NCBI GenBank assembly: GCA_949126835.1
Contig: OX421507.1
Location: 11,397,400 to 11,461,399, forward strand
DNA from: Anisus vortex
Taxonomy: Eukaryota; Mollusca; Gastropoda; Planorbidae
Length of the DNA: 64,000 nucleotides
Direction of reading: 5' to 3'
Below are positions 57,188-64,000 of the stretch, piece by piece. The notes beneath the pieces were generated by a model. That model worked only from the letters and a program-made list of their open reading frames with translations, did not search any database and was not told the DNA's origin. The translations under genes and the position numbers were made by a program. The number at the start of each line of letters is the position of its first letter. The stretch's first letter is position 1.

Positions 57188-57425
57188 AGAAGTAAAAAGT
57201 AATTCTCTTGGACCAAATTGAGAAGCAGCGTTAACAAGTTTCTTATAACCACGGTATACTAGGAGGATTGTGTGTTCAGCACAATACCCAAAAACGTCAG
57301 GTGCCCAAAAGACTCAGGGACACCCCCCAGACTAGGGAACGAATCCTAGATTTTTTCACCAGGATTCGAACCCAGGTCCTTCGGTACGCCAGCCGAACGC
57401 GCTGCCCGCAAAGTCACCGCGCCCG
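57188..57425 (-). mobile_element. tRNA-derived SINE (family A)
   Basis: Tail AGAAGTAAAAAGTAATTC, AGAAGCAGCGTTAACAAGTT, GGATTGTGTGTTCAGCACAA, B box GGATTCGAACCCAGG and head GCCGAACGCGCTGCCC are present. The CCGCCTTTACTTTACCCC spacer is deleted. Confidence 0.88.
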
Positions 57426-57429
57426 TCAA

Positions 57430-58540
57430 AACAAGAAGATAAATCTATATGGGAAAACATATCTAAAGGCCTTTATTACTTAGTCTAGTATGTCAAATAA
57501 CTATTTAGGCCATGTTAGTTAGTGAGTTAGTTAAATGTTAGTGTGTCAAGAAGTAGAACTGTTAAAATGTTCTTGCCAAAACCATAAGTATGGGAAACTC
57601 TGCATTGGATGATAATACTTTGAACATATAATACGAATAATAGATAATGAAAATATGGCCGTAGAAGCTTGGTACTGCAGAGAATCTGAGTAGCCTATCG
57701 TGTGTTCGAATCTATGTTTTCTCGTTTGTTGTGTCATTCAGATAGGATCAAGGTGGGGGTGAAGGACGTTGGTGGGGGCTATACTGCCAGACTAGCTATC
57801 TCCTCGACCACCCATCCAAAAACTTTTTAGATGTGGCTTGAACTAACAGGTCACGTAAATAACACGACTTGTTGACTGTGTCCTTTTTTTTATTGTTGTT
57901 TGGGGGCGATTCTGAACGACCTGACACGAAGGTGGCAGCGGTGTTGCGTGATGAACCGCCAGTTATTCTCCCATCCAAGCGAAACAATATGACATGATGA
58001 TCATGGCCTTATGGACTTAATCTATCCCAACCGTCTTTACTCTATACTCTATACTATAAAAAAATTATATATTTATATTTATAAAACAACAACTACAACT
58101 TATCGTTTCAAACTTTAGTTTAGTTGCCAAAAAAACTTGACTTGGATTTCCTGACGTGCTTAGGGTTTAAAAAAAAAGTACTTAGATTGAATTTAAAAAA
58201 ACGCCGCAAGTGCCATAGTTAGTCTATCCCCCCGCCCCCCCCCCCCTCCGAAAAAAAAAAGACTAACCGATATGTAATTTACTAAAAACTTTGAAAAAAA
58301 AAAGTGTTGTTGTTTTGTCTATGTCCGACTATCAAATTCTGCTGTTGTTTGAAAGCTAGACACGATTTTTTTAAAGCGCCACAATTCTAAATAAAAATAT
58401 AAGAAATATGAGCAGAACATTTGATCTCACGTGTGTGCGTGTGTGTGTGCGCGTGCATGCCCCAAACGATGATATCAAAATATTTTATTACATATCTCTA
58501 TCATACAACTTCAAAAAAATATATATAATGTTGAAAATTC
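57430..58540. other. Anonymous sequence
   Basis: No supported gene, element or array apart from short homopolymers. Confidence 0.55.
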
Positions 58541-58759
58541 GCTAATGAATTGTTACGCGAGATTTGACACCACTTACCAATGAACACATCATCCGGGTCC
58601 TTTTCTGTCCGTTGCCCAGCGCCGCCCCGTTCTTTTTAAAATTTTCAATCCCAATTAATATTTTGACCACAAATTGCAAACGGGCTGCCGTACTTTGATT
58701 TATACCATCGGCACATCGCCCCCCTCCCGAGTCCTCTTCACCCCTTCCCCTCAACCCAC

Positions 58760-60050
58760 AATCACATTAACCGCAAGGTTGACTCATTCACCAACACCAT
58801 CGACGCACCCCTCCCCCCACTCTAACGCCCACTTCTTATTCCCTCCTCCATTCTTCTTATCACTCAGATCTTTCACTTCTGAGTTGTAGATAAATGAAAA
58901 TATTGCCCCTTCACCACACATCCCGACTTTCCCCTATTCAACGGAGGGTTACTCTGTTGTATCGTGAAGAAGCGTTTTCCCAAACAGTCGGCATTTATTT
59001 TCAAATTTATTTACTTTTTAAAAGCCTTAATTCTTTTGAGACTTTAAATTAAAAAAATATAAATTTCTCTAAAATATTTGACTTTTCACGGTTGTCCGCC
59101 CTTGGCGACACGCCCTACCTTTATACAGCACCCCTCCCCCCGCCCCTTCAACCACCATAAAAAAAAACTTTAAAATATATACGTTTTGTCATCAACGCTA
59201 GTGGATGCAGAGAGAGAAAAAGTTTCGTGTTAAACGGCAAGGATGGCAAGGGGCGCAAAGATAAGAAAACGAGAGAGGGGGGCGCAGGTAGTAGGACAAC
59301 GGGAGGGGGGTGGGGAGGTCATAGAAATGACGGGGACACATGAAGCAAAATAGAGAAATCGGACCTATTTGCTGAATATTTGAGATTCTCTCTTTGGATA
59401 AGCTTATCTATCTTCCGATCTATCCATCAATGTATCAAATCGAACCATAAACGCTTCTCTTCTTCTGAGAAGCAAAAACTACATCAACATCACTGGGCTG
59501 TCTAAGACCGCAGTTGATGAATAGGGTTCTTTTGGTTATAACTAAGCTATAACCCTAAACCCCGTATAGCAGAAATATATTTACAACACTAACACCTATT
59601 CATTTCAATTCCAGCACAGGAATACTCATCTGGAAAATTGGGGGAGAATGTTATGGGGGTGGGGGTGGGGGATGAGTCTTTTATTGCAAAGGATTCCGAA
59701 AACGAAAACACACACACACACACACAAAGCGCACGCTGTCTTTTGTTGGGCCAACTATAATGCATATGTTTGGTACAATTGGCATATTTCTGGCATGACT
59801 TCCCTGGCACATACATTTGAAGAACAGTCAAGTGTGACAAATGCCACGACCCCCCAATACGCGAATACACACACACATAGACAAACAGACACATCCATTA
59901 TCTAAACATTCCAAAAAGCAGTACGTGGTTTGCCTTTTTGTTGTTGGTTTCATGTTCGTTTACATAAAATGAAACGAATCTATTATAAATATTTTAATAT
60001 GATTGTTATTATAATTTATATTGGTGTTTTCTCTATAAAGTACTTAGCAT
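58760..60050. other. Anonymous sequence
   Basis: C-rich and A-rich low-complexity stretches and a short (CA)n near 59710. Nothing coding is supported. Confidence 0.55.
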
Positions 60051-60055
60051 TAAAA

Positions 60056-60378
60056 TAACTAAAGTGGTCCCGTCAGATCCATATGGCCGGTGAAGCAGCG
60101 TTTAAAATTGTCCTTGGCCACTACTACATACTAAAGGATTGTGTGGCTAGCACAATGCCCCACCGCTTTTACATTACCGCCACTAATTGACAGGTAACCA
60201 TCAGAGCTGGTTAGACGCCAGACAAATCTGAGCCTTCACCGGGATTTGATCCCTGGATCTTCGGAGATCCAGCCGTACGCCCTGCCGCGTACAGAAGTGA
60301 CTCGGAACTCCAGTCTTTAATCTTCGGTTTTTGATCATGATTTAAACGCCCTGTCGCTAGGCCACCACCCCGGTCCAG
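60056..60378 (-). mobile_element. tRNA-derived SINE (family A) with extended head
   Basis: GGCCGGTGAAGCAGCGTTTA, GGATTGTGTGGCTAGCACAA, CATCAGAGCTGGTTAGAC and a degenerate B box (GGGATTTGATCCC) are present. The head seems split: beyond GTACGCCCTGCCGCGT another 85 bases end in CGCCCTGTCGCTAGGCCACC, an A-box-like end, so sequence is inserted or duplicated inside the tRNA-like part. Confidence 0.82.
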
Positions 60379-60907
60379 GATGCTGAGCGCAAGGGTCCTC
60401 AAACAAGGGGCAAATCTGTTGTTTTTTTAATTGATATTGTTGTCATTCTAGAGTTTAGACTAACTTTAGAGCACACATTTACAACCACAAGTCAGGCCAT
60501 GTTTTCAGTACCTTTGACGCTTTTACGGGGTTCTTACTAGATTTTCCAACTGTCCCCAACTTTTGGGAGACGCCCCTGCCGACAGGGTATCGTATTACCT
60601 AGTGCGCTAGTCATCTGGGTTTTTCCCAAATGCCTCCTTATCCCACCCCCTTTCCAGCCACTTCTCTCCACCCAAAGTCTTTTACAGTTTGATCGGATTC
60701 TCGTATGCATTGTTATTCCACATAATTAGAAATTCTTCCCATAGAATGGGGAAATTTATCAGATAATGTCAAGATTTTTAAAAGCAGATTGTTATAGAGT
60801 GCAGTCAAGCGTGACGGTGGGAGAAAAACAAAACAAAAACATAATTTGAAATGGCACAAACTAGAGTTTGTGTTCGTTTGTAATCCTTCGTTTGATTTTA
60901 TTTCCAT

Positions 60908-61556
60908 AGCGAAGCACGTCTTTAATTAATGTGCGGCCTTGCTTAAAACGTCCACAGTTAATTTAAGTCATCTCTTAATGAGCGTCCTTGGTTAATTTAA
61001 GTCCTCTCTTAATGAGCGTTCTCGGTTAATTTAGGTCCTCTCTTAATGAGCGTCCTTGGTTAATTTAAGTCCTCTCTTAATGAGCGTCCTAGGTTAATTT
61101 AAGTCCTCTCTTAATGAACGTCCTCGGTTAATTTAAGTCCTCTCTTAATGAGCGTCCTCGGTTAATTTAAGTCCTCTCTTAATGAGCGTCTTCGGTTAAT
61201 TTAGGTCCTCTCTTAATGAGCGTTCTCGGCTAATTTAAGTCCTCTCTTAATGAGCGTCCTCGGTTAATTTAAGTCCTCTCTTAATGAGCGTCCTTGGTTA
61301 ATTTAAGTCATCTCTTAATGAGCGTCCTCGGTTAATTTAAGTCATCTCTTAATGAGCGTCCTCGGTTAATTTAAGTCATCTCTTAATGAGCGTCCTCGGT
61401 TAATTTAAGTCATCTCTTAATGAGCGTCCTCGGTTAATTTAAGTCATCTCTTAATGAGCGTCCTCGGTTAATTTAAGTCATCTCTTAATGAGCGTCCTCG
61501 GTTAATTTAAGTCATCTCTTAATGAGCATCCTCGGTTAATTTAAGTCATCTCTTAA
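60908..61556. repeat. 34-bp minisatellite, main block
   Basis: About 18 units of GAGCGTCCTCGGTTAATTTA + AGTCCTCTCTTAAT. The first half mostly has GTCCTCTC and the second half GTCATCTC, showing block-wise homogenisation. Confidence 0.96.
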
Positions 61557-61579
61557 TGTTTTGTTTTTGTCTTTTCATT

Positions 61580-61634
61580 TTAATGAGCGCGCTGAGCATA
61601 CTTTCCATTAGCATGGAGTGAGGCGCTACATAAG
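61580..61634 (-). mobile_element. LINE/SINE 3'-end fragment inside the 34-bp array
   Basis: Minus-strand TATGTAGCGCCTCACTCC ... AAAGTATGCTCAGCGCGCTCA resembles 42564-42620. It separates the main array from two more diverged units. Confidence 0.5.
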
Positions 61635-61654
61635 TGACCAATTATTTATTAATT

Positions 61655-61741
61655 ATTAATGTACGTCCTCAATTAATTAAAATCCTCTCTTAATGTCCAT
61701 CCTCGGTTAATTGAAGTCCTCTCTTATTGCACGTCCTCGTG
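61655..61741. repeat. 34-bp minisatellite, diverged outlying units
   Basis: GTACGTCCTCAATTAATTAA, GTCCATCCTCGGTTAATTGA and GCACGTCCTCG are two and a third further units, more diverged than the main block. Confidence 0.85.
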
Positions 61742-62253
61742 TGTCAAGGAAAATGAGAAAATACTTGAAGAGAAAAAAAAAACACAAAAAAGCTAACATA
61801 AAATTGGCGGCATCATTTAACAAGATAATTACAGAGAACTATTTCGTTCCCAGACCGGCGCGTCTGATGTCAGGTTTTCCAGAACAAAACAATGGAAGCT
61901 TTGTAAGAAAAAAAAAGGCACCTAGCGTCTGCTTTAGGGTCATGGTAATATTGACGTTTTATGGTTAAACAAATTTTTTTATTGTCAGCTGGGTGGATCT
62001 GGGTTGACAATGGGTAGTAATGTTTGGGGTTTTTGATGCATAGTACAGACTTCTTGAGTGACGCTGGTAGCTGAAGGAATTTTTGAAGTGGGTTCGCGGT
62101 GTACTGTTGTCTGTGGGGGCACAGACTTCAGTGGAGTTAGTCGGGGTCACGGAGTTTGTTTATTAGTTTGTCGGGTGTGTGGGTAAAAACATATTTAATT
62201 ATTTGTTTTCTGCGTTTCCATACATTGTATATCTAAAATGTATGTGTGTCTGT

Positions 62254-62480
<227 letters not shown>

Positions 62481-63771
62481 ATATATATCTATCTACCTTT
62501 AAACTATTTATTTAAGCCATCTCATAATCTATCGATTTGTCAATCTATTTCATTTATACACGACTGTATCTCTCTGTTCTTTTTAACCTGATGCCGTCTA
62601 CGTGCATGCAAATGTAGTCTATATTGTTAAATAAAATACATCTGAAAATAATATTTTAAAAAGTTGCTAAAATCGAGGAGAGGTGGGGGGGGGGGGGGGG
62701 AGCAGAAAACAGAAAAGAACATTACGCTGATGAAAAGGTTTGTTCACCAACATCTCATGTCAGTTCATCACTACATCTGGGCGCACCGGGATCACCCCCC
62801 CCCCCCCCGCCAAGACAATGCACCTCGGTACCTTCAGGAGGGTACCCACCGCCCGTACGCTCCCTTGCCACATCTTGACGGGAGTCCTACCCCACCCCAC
62901 CTCTCTATCCCTCGCTCATTCCCCCTTCTTTCTACACAATCGACTACTCACAAACGTGATGTCACATAGTTGTTATTTTGTTTTGTGTGGGGGTAAATGT
63001 ATCACAAAACAAAGAGCATAAAAAGTAATGATACCACCACAACAGCAACAGAAAGAACAACAAAGGATTCTGCACCTGCTTTGTGCCTCCTGCAGCCTAT
63101 CTTTGTCTCTAAAACTCGCGATGTCGGTGGTGCTTTTTTTTTGCAACATCATGCAATCAAGATATCGCACTCTACATCTCTCCACGACAGACCCTAATTT
63201 CACCCTAATTTCACCCTACCTACTCCCGTATCCCTACCCCCACCTAACTTTCACCTCCACCCCCCCCTTCCTATTTTTATCTCACATTTCGTTTGTATTT
63301 ATTTGAGCTGTATTCCAATTTTCGTGTTTAGTTTGTTTGGCGTATTGGGTTTTTCCACCAATTTTTTTATTCTCTCTTAACAACGCAATGTCACGGTTGA
63401 CTGGACACACACACATATACTAGCGTATGGCGCAATTAAATGGTAAAAGGTGGGGTAGGTGACTTTGTCAGCTGTTCAATACACTAAAACGTAAACACAC
63501 ACACACAAACACACTGACACACACATACACATACACACGAAGTCACCCCCTGTAGAAACCCAAACTGTCTTTTGAATCATCGAGGAAAAATGTTGAGGAA
63601 TTATTAAACTGGAAAGCTGGAACGCCCTTCATGACTCTTTGACTTGTTACGGAAAATGGGGACGCAGAAAAAAAATGGTGTTGAGAACGTAAGGGGCGGA
63701 GGATAAGAGGCAAACACATCGCTACATTTTAGTTGGTGTGAAATATGGCTGAAGTGATATTTGGTCTCGAG

Positions 63772-64000
63772 CAAAGACTATAATAAGATGGACCGCTTGC
63801 TCTATTTTTAGAGCTTGTATGTTCTTTTTTTTTTCGTGAGCAGTCAAGTAGGCTGTCTTGAATGACTTCTAAGGCTCCTACGATTGCATTAAAAGGTTTC
63901 CGCGGTATACAACTTTCGATTTTAATCCTAATTTTCAATTGAGAAAATCATAACGAATTACTAAACCGAAAGTCTAGAGGACGTTGTGCGATTGGAAATT
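63772..64000 (-). mobile_element. MITE family M1, copy 2, cut by window end
   Basis: Starts CAAAGACTATAATAAGATGG, equal to the reverse complement of the right end of 18561-18843, and matches that copy through TACAACTTTCGATTTTAAT and ACTAAACCG-AAGTCTAGAGG. The other end lies beyond the window. Confidence 0.88.

Overview
This 64 kb window reads as intergenic or long-intron DNA from an animal nuclear genome, most plausibly a gastropod mollusc (inference). The evidence is AT-rich sequence almost free of long open frames, very abundant microsatellites and minisatellites, more than thirty poly(G)/poly(C) runs, many copies of a tRNA-derived SINE with a TTTACTTTAC-type tail, hAT-type MITEs, and one full-length LTR retrotransposon. 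No bacterial-style gene organisation, rRNA gene or stand-alone tRNA gene was found.

Layout. 1-5 kb: a decayed repeat (about 176-960), two SINE copies, (GA)n and (CA)n tracts. 5.2-6.2 kb: a rearranged hAT MITE next to a 30-bp minisatellite that reads as a 10-residue peptide repeat. 6.2-9.1 kb: anonymous sequence, a candidate exon (8123-8262) and CTAT-rich arrays. 9.2-17.5 kb: a chain of tandem arrays with periods of 9, 45, 13 and 13 bp, then about 1 kb of GT-rich repeat. 17.5-24.5 kb: a MITE, a possible regulatory block near 21.3 kb and a decayed hAT-like element. 24.7-41.9 kb: SINE-rich, with a second SINE family nested in the first behind a 16-bp target duplication, two hAT MITEs, and a 43-bp array. 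43.0 kb: the best coding exon (43015-43143). 45.9-52.3 kb: an LTR retrotransposon with identical 625-bp LTRs, inserted in a minisatellite. 53.2-54.5 kb: a SINE fragment fused to a perfect 66-bp inverted repeat, then a hAT MITE with a perfect 8-bp target duplication. 54.5-64 kb: mostly anonymous, with a possible terminal exon (56660-56752), two SINEs, a 34-bp array, a long (TATC)n tract and a second copy of the 18.6-kb MITE cut by the window end.

The only clear long protein is the 911-residue Gag-protease protein of the LTR element. It ends in an integrase remnant that lacks catalytic residues, and no reverse transcriptase or RNase H is visible anywhere in the element. Identical LTRs and an intact frame suggest a recent, trans-mobilised, gag-bearing non-autonomous element. 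Three candidate plus-strand exons (8 kb, 43 kb, 56.7 kb) have compatible phases and could belong to one gene with very long introns; that link is a hypothesis. Fifteen of sixteen sizeable SINE copies lie on the minus strand, which would be antisense to such a gene.
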